Source: Marinobacter sp. SS21
GTDB lineage: Bacteria > Pseudomonadota > Gammaproteobacteria > Pseudomonadales > Oleiphilaceae
Assembly: GCF_028369065.1 (NCBI RefSeq)
Contig: NZ_JAQNDA010000007.1
Span: 124,001 to 188,000, forward strand
Reading direction: 5' to 3'
DNA length: 64,000 nucleotides
The notes below the pieces were generated by a model, which was given only the letters and a program-made list of their open reading frames with translations, was not told the origin of the DNA and did no database searches. This document shows positions 1 through 9,495 of the stretch, piece by piece (the first letter of the stretch is position 1; each line of letters begins with the position of its first letter). The position numbers and the translations under genes are program-made.

Positions 1-774
1 GATGCCGGGGATACCCTCCAACGCAGGTGCGTTACGGAGAATCTGGTCCGGCTCCAGGAAGGAATGATTCATGAAATAGTGGCATTCGATGCGAGCCAGC
101 GCGATCGCCACGTGGGGATGACCGAAGTGGTCCACCACCGACGGGTTGGGGTGCAAGGTGGCGCAGCGCCCCTCCCACACGGCCCAGGCTTTTGCCGCCT
201 GAATCTGTTCCAACTCGTTACTGCTGGTCAGGCGCTGATAATAGGCGCTCACCAGATCACCTCGCTCATCGACCGGTATCGGCGCCAGGAAATCTTCCCA
301 GTAATCCGGAAATACCCGGCTGGCGCCCTCCTGATAGAACCAGTGAATATCCTGGGGCCGACAGAGGAAGATTCCCCGCAGCACCAACCCCATCACCCGG
401 TCGGGATGGGTCTCGGCGTAGACCAGACTGAGGGTTGACCCCCAGCTGCCACCGAACAGCAGCCAGCGGTCGATGCCCAGGAATTCCCTCACCCGCTCCA
501 TATCCGCCACCAGATCCGCCGTGGCATTCCCGTCCAGTTCCGCCAGCGGCGTGGAACGACCGGCACCACGTTGGTCCAGCAGGATGATGCGATAACGCTC
601 GGCATCAAAGAAGCGACGATAGTACTCCTCGCAGCCCCCCCCAGGTCCGCCATGCACCACCAGGATCGGAAGGCCTGCCGGATTTCCGCATTCCTCCAGG
701 TACAACTCGTGGGGCGGGGCCACCTTCAAGCGGTGACGGGCATTGGGCTGTATTTCCGGATAGAGATTGAGCAT
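1..774 (-). CDS. pip: Proline iminopeptidase, C-terminus cut by window edge
   Basis: Alpha/beta-hydrolase of the S33 family that removes N-terminal proline from peptides in the cytoplasm. The reading frame is open from the ATG at 774 to base 1 (258 codons), so the C-terminal part with the last catalytic residues lies outside the window. Visible signatures are the oxyanion-hole motif HGGPGGG (about residue 41), DQRGAGRS (about 67) and the nucleophile elbow GGSWGS with Ser110. The protein starts MLNLYPEIQP, as is usual for proteobacterial Pip. A bidirectional-looking hairpin and a REP-like repeat separate it from typA, which points the same way. Identification is secure from motifs; substrate preference is from family knowledge only. 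Confidence 0.93.
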   Translation of the reverse strand, partial: MLNLYPEIQPNARHRLKVAPPHELYLEECGNPAGLPILVVHGGPGGGCEEYYRRFFDAERYRIILLDQRGAGRSTPLAELDGNATADLVADMERVREFLGIDRWLLFGGSWGSTLSLVYAETHPDRVMGLVLRGIFLCRPQDIHWFYQEGASRVFPDYWEDFLAPIPVDERGDLVSAYYQRLTSSNELEQIQAAKAWAVWEGRCATLHPNPSVVDHFGHPHVAIALARIECHYFMNHSFLEPDQILRNAPALEGIPGI

Positions 775-858
775 GGTGCAGAGCCACCGACCAGTGTGTA
801 AACCTGCATGGAGTATGGCACGAAAACCCAGGTCTCGCCGTGCAGGCGCGTTCACCCC

Positions 859-890
859 GTAGGATGCCGGTGAGCGCAGCGAACCGCATC
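859..890. repeat. REP-like repeat copy
   Basis: The 32-base motif beginning GTAGGATGC and ending GAACCGCATC recurs at about 4938, inverted at about 4995, and several times at 58.4–59.0 kb. Copies lie between genes and often pair as inverted repeats, as expected of repetitive extragenic palindromes. This copy sits in the 238-base gap between pip and typA. Confidence 0.8.
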
Positions 891-956
891 AGCAGCAGCC
901 AGGCAAACCTACGGGCACGACGCGATTCAGCAAGCCTCTCCAGCATCCTCCAAGAA

Positions 957-987
957 CCAAAAAAAGGGGCCGAAGCCCCTTTTTTGG
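957..987 (-). terminator. Rho-independent terminator after typA
   Basis: A GGGGC-CGAA-GCCCC hairpin is flanked by A and T runs on both sides, so it could work in both directions. It lies 26 bases past the typA stop codon. Confidence 0.8.
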
Positions 988-1012
988 TTGCGCTATTTGG
1001 TTGCGCTCAACC

Positions 1013-2842
1013 TTACTTCTTGTAAGCCCGGCGACGCTCATTTTCCTTGAGCAGCTTCTTGCGCACCCGAATGGATTCCGGAGTCACTTCCACCAGCTCG
1101 TCATCGTCGATGAACTCCAACGCCTGCTCCAGGGTCATCCGAATCGGCGGTGTCAGCATGATGTTCTCATCGGAACCGGAGGCACGAATGTTGGTGAGCT
1201 GCTTGGCTTTGGTCGGGTTCACCACCAGGTCGTTATCCCTGCTGTGAATACCGATCACGATACCCTCATAGACCTCGGTACCCGGATCGATGAACAGCCG
1301 GCCGCGATCCTGCAGACTGAACAGGGCATAGCCCAGTGCCTTGCCATCGACCATGGACACCAGCACGCCGTTGATCCGGTGCTCGATATCGCCGCCCTTC
1401 ACCGGGCCGTAATGATCGAATACGTTGGTGAGGATGCCAGTACCGGAGGTCATGGTCAGGAACTGGCTGCGGAAACCAATCAGGCCACGGGCCGGCATGA
1501 TGAACTCCATGCGAGTACGGCCGCGACCGTCCGGCACCATGTTCTTCATTTCGGCGCGACGCTCACCCATGACTTCCATGATGGAACCCTGGTGCTGATC
1601 CTCGACATCGATCACCACGAACTCGTACGGCTCCTGAATCTCGCCGTCGACCTCCCGCTGCACCACCTCCGGACGGGACACACCCAGCTCAAAGCCTTCA
1701 CGGCGCATGGTTTCGATCAACACCGACAGGTGCAACTCACCACGACCGGAGACCTTGAACTTCTCGGAGGTTTCGCCCTGCTCGACCCGCAGCGCCACGT
1801 TGTGCAACAGCTCCTTGTCGAGACGCTCTTTGATGTTGCGGCTGGTGACAAATTTGCCTTCCTTGCCGGCAAACGGCGAATCGTTGACCTGGAAGGTCAT
1901 ACTGACCGTCGGCTCGTCCACGGTCAGCGCGGGCAGCCCTTCCGGGTTCTGCGGATCACACAGGGTATCGGAGATAAACAGCTCACCGATGCCGCTGATG
2001 CAGACAATGTCGCCGGCCGTGGCTTCTGCCACCGGCACTCGCTGCAGGCCGTGGAAGCCTTTCACTTCCAGCACCTTGCCATTGCGTTTCTTGCCATCCC
2101 GGTCAACCACCGCTACCTGCTGGCCCGGCTTCAGGCGACCACGCTTAATGCGGCCGATGCCGATAACACCGACATAGCTGTCGTAATCGAGCTGGGAAAT
2201 CTGCATCTGGAAAGGCGCTTCCAGATCAACCTCTGGCGCCGGTACGTTCGCGAGAATGGCGTCGAACAGCGGCGCCATGTCGTCCGCCAGTTGGTCAGGC
2301 TCCGGCCCGGCAACACCGTTCAGAGCGGAGGCGTACACGATGGGAAAGTCCAGCTGCTCATCGGTGGCACCGAGACTGTCGAACAGATCGAACACTTCGT
2401 TGATCACCCAGTCCGGACGAGCGCCGGGACGATCGACCTTGTTCACCACCACGATGGGACGCAGCCCCTGATCGAAGGCTTTCTGGGTGACGAACCGGGT
2501 TTGTGGCATTGGGCCGTCCTGGGCATCCACCAGCAGCAGTACGGAATCCACCATGGACAGCACCCGCTCAACCTCACCACCGAAGTCCGCGTGTCCCGGG
2601 GTGTCAACGATGTTGATGCGGTAGTCCTGCCAGTTGATGGCGGTGTTCTTGGCGAGGATGGTGATTCCCCGCTCTTTCTCCTGGTCGTTGGAGTCCATGA
2701 CCCGCTCGTCACCGGAGCTCTTGCGATCCAGGGTGCCGGACTGCTGCAGCAGCTTGTCAACCAGTGTGGTCTTGCCGTGGTCAACGTGGGCGATGATGGC
2801 GATATTACGAAGTTTCTCAATCACAACAGTATCCTGCGACAT
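1013..2842 (-). CDS. typA: Ribosome-associated translational GTPase TypA/BipA
   Basis: Translation-factor GTPase of the EF-G/LepA class that binds 70S ribosomes and supports growth under stress and at low temperature. The 609-residue product has the full G domain: P-loop HVDHGKTT near residue 20, the [12 protein letters not shown] switch region and NKVDRPGA, followed by the domain II, III and V regions and the BipA-specific C-terminus ending in basic residues (RRAYKK). The start at 2842 ([13 protein letters not shown]) was chosen because family members begin just before [15 protein letters not shown]. An in-frame extension to 2896 is unlike the family. It is divergent from glnA across a 590-base gap. 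Confidence 0.96.
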   Translation of the reverse strand: MSQDTVVIEKLRNIAIIAHVDHGKTTLVDKLLQQSGTLDRKSSGDERVMDSNDQEKERGITILAKNTAINWQDYRINIVDTPGHADFGGEVERVLSMVDSVLLLVDAQDGPMPQTRFVTQKAFDQGLRPIVVVNKVDRPGARPDWVINEVFDLFDSLGATDEQLDFPIVYASALNGVAGPEPDQLADDMAPLFDAILANVPAPEVDLEAPFQMQISQLDYDSYVGVIGIGRIKRGRLKPGQQVAVVDRDGKKRNGKVLEVKGFHGLQRVPVAEATAGDIVCISGIGELFISDTLCDPQNPEGLPALTVDEPTVSMTFQVNDSPFAGKEGKFVTSRNIKERLDKELLHNVALRVEQGETSEKFKVSGRGELHLSVLIETMRREGFELGVSRPEVVQREVDGEIQEPYEFVVIDVEDQHQGSIMEVMGERRAEMKNMVPDGRGRTRMEFIMPARGLIGFRSQFLTMTSGTGILTNVFDHYGPVKGGDIEHRINGVLVSMVDGKALGYALFSLQDRGRLFIDPGTEVYEGIVIGIHSRDNDLVVNPTKAKQLTNIRASGSDENIMLTPPIRMTLEQALEFIDDDELVEVTPESIRVRKKLLKENERRRAYKK

Positions 2843-3078
2843 GCGTAATGGCCTGAGAGGGTCATCGGGGAGGTGGACGCCACCAACCTCACGCACGCCG
2901 TCTCAAATCCGTTAAATATAAGGGACCCGCTTAGGAACCCCTGAAGAACCCTCCGATGCCGCTGGGGCAGGGCATTGGTTGGGTCAGAAATAGCCGGCGC
3001 AGTATAGCGGAAAGTGCGGTTAGAGAATATGAAGAATAACCGCGAATCCCGCAGCCGGCTCATCCCTCCACCACCACC

Positions 3079-3093
3079 GCACCAATATAGTGC
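3079..3093. promoter_or_regulatory. NtrC-binding site upstream of glnA
   Basis: GCACCAATATAGTGC is a near-perfect dyad of the NtrC consensus type (GCACY-N5-RGTGC). A second, weaker half-matching site, GCACTATTTTGGTTC, follows at 3110–3124. The two sites centre about 160 and 130 bases upstream of the predicted start site, resembling the enhancer layout of enteric glnA. Confidence 0.75.
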
Positions 3094-3222
3094 GCCACCG
3101 CGCATTCTTGCACTATTTTGGTTCTGGACTAACTTGCATTATGTCGATTTGGAGAACCATTGGCGCGCACAAAGCGGTCAGAACAAGCGCCACTGCGCTG
3201 TTCTGGAGCATTCACCAAAAAC

Positions 3223-3239
3223 TGGCAAGCCGATTGCTT
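3223..3239 (+). promoter_or_regulatory. Sigma-54 promoter of glnA
   Basis: TGGCAAGCCGATTGCTT has the invariant GG and GC doublets separated by 10 bases, as required for RpoN promoters. With the upstream NtrC sites it predicts NtrC/RpoN-dependent transcription of glnA, starting near 3249. Confidence 0.78.
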
Positions 3240-3432
3240 GTCGTTGGGCTACCGAATATAGCCGCCAGCTTTTTTTGCAGGTATGCTGATGCCGCTTCTG
3301 CTAAGCTGCGCGAACCTGATAACAGAGGCCGGGATCAGGAAGCCTGCGTCAACGCCGGCTTAACGACAGCTATACCCGGCAATATGAACACCGCAATCCC
3401 GCCCTGCGGGTAAACCAACGGAGCTTGCAATA

Positions 3433-4836
3433 ATGTCCAAGACGATTGATCTGATCAAAGAACACGAAGTTAAATGGATCGACCTTCGATTCACTGACAG
3501 CCGCGGTAAAGAGCAACACGTAACCCTGCCGTCCTCTGAGGTCAACGAAGATTTCTTCACTGACGGCAAGATGTTCGACGGTTCGTCAATTGCTGGCTGG
3601 AAGGGCATCAACGAATCCGACATGATTCTGATGCCGGACGACAGCAGCTCCGTCCTGGACCCGTTCACCGAAGAAACCACGCTGAACATCACCTGCGACA
3701 TCGTCGAGCCGTCCACCATGCAAGGCTACGAGCGTGATCCGCGCTCCGTTGCCCGTCGCGCCGAAGAGTACCTGAAATCCACCGGCATTGCCGATGGCGC
3801 CCTGTTCGGTCCGGAGCCCGAGTTCTTCGTGTTCGATTCCGTCAAGTGGGAAGTGGACATGAAAGGTGCTGGCTACAGCATCCACTCCGAGGAAGCCGCC
3901 TGGGTTTCCGGTGAAGACTTTGATCGCAACAACATCGGACACCGTCCTGGCGTTAAAGGTGGTTACTTCCCGGTTCCGCCGGTTGACAGCCTGCACGACC
4001 TGCGTGGCGCCATGTGCGCCGCCATGGAATCCATGGGCCTGGACATCGAGGTTCACCACCACGAAGTGGGCACCGCTGGCCAGTGCGAAATCGGCGTTGG
4101 CGCCAACACCCTGGTGAAGAAGGCCGACGAAGTTCAGATCCTCAAGTACTGCGTACATAACGTGGCTCACGCCTACGGCAAGACGGCCACCTTCATGCCC
4201 AAGCCCGTCGTTGGTGACAACGGCTCCGGCATGCACGTTCACATGTCCCTGAACAAAGACGGCAAGAACATCTTTGCCGGTGACGGCTACGCAGGCCTGA
4301 GCGAAATCGCCCTGTACTACATCGGCGGTATCATCAAGCACGCCAAAACCATCAACGCCTTCACCAACGCCTCCACCAACAGCTACAAGCGTCTGGTACC
4401 GGGCTTCGAAGCCCCGGTTATGCTGGCCTACTCTGCCCGTAACCGCTCCGCTTCCATCCGTATCCCGTACGTGAACAGCCCGAAAGCGCGTCGTATCGAG
4501 GTTCGCTTCCCGGATCCGTCCGCCAACCCGTACCTGGCCTTCGCTGCCCTGATGATGGCTGGCCTCGACGGCATCCAGAACAAGATCCACCCTGGCGACG
4601 CCATGGACAAGGATCTGTACGATCTGCCGAAGGAAGAAGCCCTGAACATCCCGACCGTAGCCGAGACTTTCCAGGAGTCCCTGGATTGCCTGGAGAAGGA
4701 TCACGAGTTCCTGACCCGTGGCGGCGTCTTCACCGAAGACATGATCGCTGGCTACATCGACCTGAAGCGTGGTGAAGTTGAGCGTCTGAACATGACCACT
4801 CACCCGGTTGAGTTCGACCTGTACTACTCCTGCTGA
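3433..4836 (+). CDS. glnA: Glutamine synthetase type I
   Basis: Cytoplasmic dodecameric GS-I that condenses glutamate and ammonia with ATP. At 467 residues it has the family's normal length. It shows the GS-beta-grasp N-terminus, [10 protein letters not shown], the GPEPEFF metal-site motif, [11 protein letters not shown], the ATP-site motif [25 protein letters not shown], and the adenylylation-loop tyrosine in DLYDLP. This indicates the beta subtype, regulated by GlnE. The start ATG at 3433 fits [21 protein letters not shown] strong terminator follows. The promoter signals make it part of the NtrBC regulon encoded just downstream. Confidence 0.98.
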   Translation: MSKTIDLIKEHEVKWIDLRFTDSRGKEQHVTLPSSEVNEDFFTDGKMFDGSSIAGWKGINESDMILMPDDSSSVLDPFTEETTLNITCDIVEPSTMQGYERDPRSVARRAEEYLKSTGIADGALFGPEPEFFVFDSVKWEVDMKGAGYSIHSEEAAWVSGEDFDRNNIGHRPGVKGGYFPVPPVDSLHDLRGAMCAAMESMGLDIEVHHHEVGTAGQCEIGVGANTLVKKADEVQILKYCVHNVAHAYGKTATFMPKPVVGDNGSGMHVHMSLNKDGKNIFAGDGYAGLSEIALYYIGGIIKHAKTINAFTNASTNSYKRLVPGFEAPVMLAYSARNRSASIRIPYVNSPKARRIEVRFPDPSANPYLAFAALMMAGLDGIQNKIHPGDAMDKDLYDLPKEEALNIPTVAETFQESLDCLEKDHEFLTRGGVFTEDMIAGYIDLKRGEVERLNMTTHPVEFDLYYSC

Positions 4837-4860
4837 TCCTTCGGGACTCCAGCAAGACCT

Positions 4861-4889
4861 AAAGCCCCGCCCCGTGCGGGGCTTTTTTT
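4861..4889 (+). terminator. glnA terminator
   Basis: The GC-rich stem AGCCCCGC/GCGGGGCT is followed by seven T. A second hairpin built from TTCGCAGGCC and GGCCTGCGAA follows at about 4894–4921. Confidence 0.9.
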
Positions 4890-4937
4890 GGTTCTTCGCA
4901 GGCCGACTGCGGCCTGCGAAGAACCATGTTTCCCAGC

Positions 4938-5026
4938 GTAGGATGCCGGTGAGCGAAGCGAACCGCATCATCCCCCTCGAAGCAGCAACATGCAGATGCG
5001 GTTCGCTACGCTCACCGGCATCCTAC
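4938..5026. repeat. Inverted pair of REP-like repeats
   Basis: Two copies of the GTAGGATGC...GAACCGCATC repeat face each other (4938–4969 and 4995–5026) and could form a long imperfect hairpin. They lie in the 359-base gap between glnA and the next gene, which otherwise holds only the glnA terminator and a promoter. Confidence 0.8.
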
Positions 5027-5135
5027 GGCCTCCATACCAGAGGCCCTGTGCGGGGTGTGGCGCCGAGCAAAGGACACCGTATTGTCCAGCCGGCATCCCA
5101 TTAACGCTCTGTAACCATTAACAAATTGCTTGACG

Positions 5136-5164
5136 TTGCATTGTCTGTGGGCGCTGCCGATAAT
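5136..5164 (+). promoter_or_regulatory. Sigma-70-type promoter
   Basis: TTGCAT and GATAAT are separated by exactly 17 bases, about 30 bases upstream of the start codon of the DUF4124 gene. Confidence 0.55.
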
Positions 5165-5195
5165 CGAATGAAAGAACCACAACGGACAAGACGCT

Positions 5196-5717
5196 ATGAC
5201 ACTCAGACTCGGAGTTCTCGTCGGCCTACTGGCCTTTTCTGCCGCCCCTGCAACCGCCGAGATCTATCGCCAGGTGGATGCCCAAGGCAATGTCACCTAC
5301 TCGGACGAACCCAGTTCCGGGGCTGAGACGATTGAGGTGAGACCCGTCACCACCATCACCCTACCCAAACTGGAGGCTATCGCCACGCCCAGCCCCGACA
5401 CACCAGCGGCACCCGAGCGCGAAAGCTATCAAAGGCTACGCTTCGTCGCCCCCGGCAACAACGACGCCTTCCATAGTGGCAGTGGCGACGTAGAGTTCCG
5501 AGTCTCCAGCGCCCCTGCGCTAAAACAGGGCCATAAGTTCGAAATCACGCTGGACGGCCAACCCGTGGGCCAGAGCCATTCCGGCAGCGTCATGGTGCGC
5601 AACGTTTACCGCGGCACCCACACCGCCCAGGTCCACATTGTCGATGAGAATGGCATACGGGTAAAAACCGGCGACAGCGTTACCTTCACCATCCATCGTC
5701 CTTCCGTCCTGAACTGA
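5196..5717 (+). CDS. DUF4124-domain periplasmic protein
   Basis: A 173-residue exported protein of unknown function. A signal peptide (MTLRLGVLVGLLAFSAAPATA) is followed at once by the DUF4124 signature EIYRQVDAQGNVTYSDEP. The C-terminal half (about 85–170) looks like a beta-sandwich and ends in VTFTIHRPSVLN. Genes of this type commonly lie between glnA and ntrBC in Pseudomonas-like genomes, but no role in nitrogen control is established. It has its own predicted promoter, and an NtrC site follows downstream. Confidence 0.85.
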   Translation: MTLRLGVLVGLLAFSAAPATAEIYRQVDAQGNVTYSDEPSSGAETIEVRPVTTITLPKLEAIATPSPDTPAAPERESYQRLRFVAPGNNDAFHSGSGDVEFRVSSAPALKQGHKFEITLDGQPVGQSHSGSVMVRNVYRGTHTAQVHIVDENGIRVKTGDSVTFTIHRPSVLN

Positions 5718-5764
5718 CCTCCCCCCGCTCCTGTGTCGGTCGCCCGCTGAGCGCGGCCGGCGCA

Positions 5765-5779
5765 GCACCAAATTGGTGC
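5765..5779. promoter_or_regulatory. NtrC-binding site before ntrBC
   Basis: GCACCAAATTGGTGC is a perfect 15-base dyad matching the NtrC consensus, about 205 bases before ntrB. It probably serves autoregulation of ntrBC. Confidence 0.8.
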
Positions 5780-5899
5780 GCTCGCACCGAATAAAAGCCA
5801 TACTTTGATCATGCAGAGGGCAAAACCGGACACCGGAACCGTGACCCAGCCACCCCCTGCACCATGGAATCGCGACCCCAGCGCGGCGATGGGGCTTTC

Positions 5900-5915
5900 G
5901 GGCATTGTTTTTGCG
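5900..5915 (+). promoter_or_regulatory. Possible sigma-54 promoter of ntrBC
   Basis: GGGCATTGTTTTTGC has GG and GC doublets at RpoN spacing, about 120 bases downstream of the NtrC dyad. The flanking match is weaker than at glnA, so this is tentative. Confidence 0.4.
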
Positions 5916-5984
5916 TCGATTTGCCCCGCTTGTCCAAAGTGGTTCGCTTTTTGCAGTTTGGGTTTGCATCGCAAGGGGAACTAC

Positions 5985-7067
5985 ATGGCAACAACAACAG
6001 GCTTCAAACACATTCTGGACAATCTCACCACTGCCGTGCTGGTACTGGACCCAACACTGAACGTGCAGTATCTCAATCCGTCCGCCGAAAGCCTGTTTGA
6101 AACCAGTATCACCCGAGTCCAGGGCACGCCGGTCGTGGATCTGCTGGTGGACTCGGAGGAGGCCCTGGACACCCTCCATGCCGCCGCCCTCAATGGCCAA
6201 TCCTACACCAAGCGCGAAGCCGAATTTCTGCTCACCTCCGGCACTCGGCTGACGGTGGATTACTCCACCTCACCCATCGGCCATGACGTAGTGGAGCTGC
6301 TGATGGAAATTCAGCCCCGGGATCGGCTACTGCGTATCAGCCGTGAGGAAGACATCATCACCCAGCAGGAAACCAGCCGCATCCTGGTGCGGGGCATGGC
6401 CCATGAAATCAAGAACCCGCTGGGGGGGATTCGCGGCGCCGCACAACTGCTGGACCGAGAACTGGCAGACGACGGCCAGCGGGAATACACCCAGATCATC
6501 ATTGATGAGGCTGACCGCCTGCGCAGTCTGGTGGATCGCATGTTGGGCCCTAACCGGGCCCTGTCGATGGCGCCAACCAACATCCACGAGGTGCTGGAAC
6601 GGGTAAAATCCCTGCTGGAGGCCGAGAGTCGCGGCCAGATCCTGTTCCGGCGGGATTACGATCCCAGCATTCCGGAATTCAAGGGCGACAAGGAGCAGCT
6701 GATCCAGGCCTTTCTCAATATCGCCCGCAACGCCATGGAAGCCGCGTTTGAACACCAGCGCGATGACACCACCTCGGAACGGCCCACCATCACCCTGCGC
6801 ACCCGCGCCCTGCGGCAGTTCACCATTGGCCACAAGCGCCACCGTCTGGTGTGCCGCGTTGATGTGATCGACAACGGCCCCGGCATTCCGTCAGATCTGC
6901 TGCAGAACATCTTCTACCCGATGATCAGCGGACGGGCCAGCGGCACCGGGCTGGGGCTATCCATTACACAGAGCATCATTGGCCAGCACCGCGGACTCGT
7001 GGAATGCGAGAGCGAACCCGGCCAAACCGACTTCATCATCTTCCTGCCCTTGGAGGAAAAGCAATGA
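5985..7067 (+). CDS. ntrB: Nitrogen sensor histidine kinase NtrB
   Basis: Cytoplasmic kinase/phosphatase that sets NtrC phosphorylation in response to PII. The 360-residue protein has an N-terminal PAS domain (TTAVLVLDPTLNVQYLNPSAE), a HisKA domain with the phospho-accepting His in GMAHEIKNPLGG (about residue 140), then the N, G1 and G2 boxes of the HATPase (NIARNAMEAA, DNGPGIP, SGTGLGLS). The start at 5985 was chosen because AAGGGGAA lies just upstream and the PAS domain begins there. An in-frame extension to 5805 covers the regulatory sites. The stop overlaps the ntrC start (ATGA). Confidence 0.96.
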   Translation: MATTTGFKHILDNLTTAVLVLDPTLNVQYLNPSAESLFETSITRVQGTPVVDLLVDSEEALDTLHAAALNGQSYTKREAEFLLTSGTRLTVDYSTSPIGHDVVELLMEIQPRDRLLRISREEDIITQQETSRILVRGMAHEIKNPLGGIRGAAQLLDRELADDGQREYTQIIIDEADRLRSLVDRMLGPNRALSMAPTNIHEVLERVKSLLEAESRGQILFRRDYDPSIPEFKGDKEQLIQAFLNIARNAMEAAFEHQRDDTTSERPTITLRTRALRQFTIGHKRHRLVCRVDVIDNGPGIPSDLLQNIFYPMISGRASGTGLGLSITQSIIGQHRGLVECESEPGQTDFIIFLPLEEKQ

Positions 7068-8491
7068 CCCAATCGGCAAACGTCTGGATTATCGACGATG
7101 ACCGAAGCATCCGCTGGGTGCTGGAGCGGGCCCTGAGCCAGGCCGGCATGCAGCCTCGGGTATTTGAGAACGGCGAAAGCATCATCGCGCGCCTGGATCA
7201 CGAACGGCCGGACGCCATCATCAGCGACATCCGCATGCCCGGAGTCGATGGCATTACCCTGCTGTCCAACATCGTCGAGCGGCACCCAGACCTTCCGGTG
7301 ATCATCATGACCGCCCATTCCGATCTGGAAAGCGCGGTGACCAGCTACCAATCCGGCGCGTTCGAGTATTTGCCCAAGCCCTTTGACGTGGACGATGCAG
7401 TGGCTTTGGTCAAGCGTGCCGTGGCCCATAGCCATGAGCGCCGCGCCACCAGCGAACCCCAGCCCGACAGCAGCCAGCGGAACACCGAGATCATCGGTGA
7501 AGCGCCCGCCATGCAGGAAGTTTTCCGGGCCATCGGCCGACTGTCCCATTCCAACATCACGGTCTTGATCAACGGTGAGAGCGGTACCGGTAAGGAGCTG
7601 GTGGCGCAGGCGCTGCACAACCACAGCCCCCGCGCCAGCCATCCGTTCATCGCCCTGAACATGGCGGCCATTCCCAAGGACCTGATCGAGTCCGAACTGT
7701 TTGGTCATGAAAAAGGTGCGTTTACCGGCGCTGGCGCAGCCCGCCAGGGCCGTTTCGAACAGGCCAACGGCGGCACCCTGTTTCTGGACGAAATCGGGGA
7801 CATGCCGGCGGACACCCAGACCCGTTTGCTACGGGTATTGGCAGACGGCGAGTTCTACCGGGTCGGCGGAACCACCCCCATCAAGGTCGACGTGCGGATC
7901 ATCGCCGCCACCCACCAGGACCTGGAGCAATTGGTGCAGAGCGGCTCCTTCCGGGAAGACCTGTTTCATCGACTGAACGTCATCCGCGTTCACCTGCCCA
8001 AGCTGTCCGAGCGGCGGGAAGACATTCCCCGGCTGATGGAGCACTTCCTCAAACGCGCGGCAAAGGAGTTGGCGGTGGAACCCAAGCTGGTCAGGCCGGA
8101 GGCGAAGGAGTACCTGTCCACCCTGCCCTGGCCGGGCAATGTTCGCCAATTGGAAAATACCTGTCGTTGGCTGACCGTGATGGCCAGTGGCCGGGAAATT
8201 CACATCGATGACCTGCCCCCGGAACTGCTGCAGCAGGCGGAAAGCCCGCCCACTGGCCAGACCTGGCAGGAAGGTCTGCGCGGCTGGGCGGATCAGGAGC
8301 TCAAGCGGGGCCACAAGGGCATACTGGATACCGCCGTGCCGGAATTCGAGCGCATCATGATCGAAACCGCCCTCAAGCACACCGGCGGCCGCCGCCGTGA
8401 CGCCTCCATACTGCTGGGCTGGGGGCGCAACACCCTGACCCGCAAGATCAACGAACTGGGCATGGACAGCGAAGGGCATTCCGACGACTAG
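7064..8491 (+). CDS. ntrC: Nitrogen response regulator NtrC
   Basis: Sigma-54-dependent enhancer-binding activator. The 475 residues contain a receiver domain with DDD near residue 11 and the phospho-acceptor Asp in SDIRMPG (about 54), an AAA+ domain with Walker A GESGTGKE, the sigma-54 contact loop GAFTGA and Walker [12 protein letters not shown], and a Fis-type HTH at the C-terminus ([19 protein letters not shown]). It is translationally coupled to ntrB. Sites for this protein are predicted before glnA and before ntrB itself. Confidence 0.97.
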   Translation: MTQSANVWIIDDDRSIRWVLERALSQAGMQPRVFENGESIIARLDHERPDAIISDIRMPGVDGITLLSNIVERHPDLPVIIMTAHSDLESAVTSYQSGAFEYLPKPFDVDDAVALVKRAVAHSHERRATSEPQPDSSQRNTEIIGEAPAMQEVFRAIGRLSHSNITVLINGESGTGKELVAQALHNHSPRASHPFIALNMAAIPKDLIESELFGHEKGAFTGAGAARQGRFEQANGGTLFLDEIGDMPADTQTRLLRVLADGEFYRVGGTTPIKVDVRIIAATHQDLEQLVQSGSFREDLFHRLNVIRVHLPKLSERREDIPRLMEHFLKRAAKELAVEPKLVRPEAKEYLSTLPWPGNVRQLENTCRWLTVMASGREIHIDDLPPELLQQAESPPTGQTWQEGLRGWADQELKRGHKGILDTAVPEFERIMIETALKHTGGRRRDASILLGWGRNTLTRKINELGMDSEGHSDD

Positions 8492-8538
8492 ACGTTTGGC
8501 GGGTGCAGGGTTGCGCCGGGACCGCTCGGTGTCGCTCT

Positions 8539-9495
8539 CTACCCCGCCCTTTTCAGAACCTGCAGACTTGACCAGACATCGTCATCCACTTGGATACCCT
8601 GTTGCTGGGATTGCCGGAGCGTTGCGGCCCGTTGCTCACCGGGATAAAGCACCGCCTCGCCCGACTGCCTGAGCCATTCGACCAGCAATTCCATCCGACC
8701 CACAAACGCCTCCAGCGGCATGAGCCGTGCGATGTCGATAACACAGAAAAAATGACCGTTGTTGCCCGGTTGCTCGAAATCTTTATACATGGAGCGCACC
8801 TGGTGGCTGAAGCCGGCGCCACTCAGCACCCCTGACAGGATCTCGACCACTAAACCCACCGCATAGCCCTTGGCGCCACCAAAGGGGGCCAGGATTGACG
8901 TTTGCGTCTGCTCGCCCGGAGCCTTTTCCGCTTGCCTACGCAGGGTGGAACCGGCCTGTTCGGAGGTGGCCATATCCACGATCAGGGGCGCGCCGTCCAG
9001 AGCCGGGCAGGCAAATGCCAGAGGATTGGTGCCCAACACTGCCGCCTCTCCTCGGCAGGCTTTCACCTTGGGGAAGGAATTACTCAGGGCAATGCCCAAC
9101 ATCCCCTCACTCGCCGCCATCTGGGCATAGTAGCCAGTGGGGCCAAGATAGTTGGAACGGCGCACCAGCACGATACCGACGCCTTCGGCGCGGGCCATCT
9201 CGACGGCGCGGACCATCGCCTCATGCCCCACGAAGTGCCCCAGGCCGTTACCGCCATCGAGCCGACCAATGGCGGCCGACACCCGCTCAAAAGTGGGCTT
9301 GCAGGGCGAGGCGTACAGACCCTGCCTCAACCGCTGGCACAGAGTGGGCAACCGCCAAACCCCCTGGTTAGGTCGCCCCGCCGCGTCAGCCCAGGCCAGT
9401 ACCCGGGCCACCGTGGCGGCCTCGTCGGGTGCGGCGCCAGCCTGCACGAGCAACGTTTTGGCCAGCTGCTGAAGCACTTCTTGATTGGTAATCAT
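8539..9495 (-). CDS. Ldh_2-family (malate/sulfolactate dehydrogenase-like) protein, divergent
   Basis: Similar to the NAD(P)H-dependent Ldh_2 family, whose members reduce 2-oxo acids or cyclic imines. Family traits are GRPNQGVWRLP, the GNGLGHFVGHEAM region, the LGTNPLAFACP cofactor region and FGGAKGYAVGL. Two oddities stand out. The motif normally written SNHFG reads SNYLG, so the usual catalytic histidine is tyrosine. The segment between DMATS and FGGAKG is about 30 residues shorter than usual, losing the typical GWA/PTxDP loop. It has 318 residues with start ATG at 9495, overlapping the previous stop (TGATG); an upstream in-frame extension to 9624 lies inside that gene. Last gene of the five-gene operon. 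Activity may have changed or been lost. Confidence 0.75.
   Translation of the reverse strand: MITNQEVLQQLAKTLLVQAGAAPDEAATVARVLAWADAAGRPNQGVWRLPTLCQRLRQGLYASPCKPTFERVSAAIGRLDGGNGLGHFVGHEAMVRAVEMARAEGVGIVLVRRSNYLGPTGYYAQMAASEGMLGIALSNSFPKVKACRGEAAVLGTNPLAFACPALDGAPLIVDMATSEQAGSTLRRQAEKAPGEQTQTSILAPFGGAKGYAVGLVVEILSGVLSGAGFSHQVRSMYKDFEQPGNNGHFFCVIDIARLMPLEAFVGRMELLVEWLRQSGEAVLYPGEQRAATLRQSQQQGIQVDDDVWSSLQVLKRAG

Larger units (their letters stand above)
2843..3432. promoter_or_regulatory. typA–glnA divergent control region
   Basis: This 590-base non-coding stretch separates divergent typA and glnA. The glnA side holds two NtrC-type sites and a sigma-54 promoter, annotated separately. The long glnA leader (about 185 bases from the predicted start site) shows no recognisable riboswitch. 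No typA promoter could be assigned with confidence. Confidence 0.7.

Noticed and set aside
1001..2848. A 615-codon open frame on the plus strand across typA
   Set aside because: It is antisense to a complete, conserved typA gene, is rich in His/Gln/Leu as reverse-strand shadows are, and has no recognisable domain.
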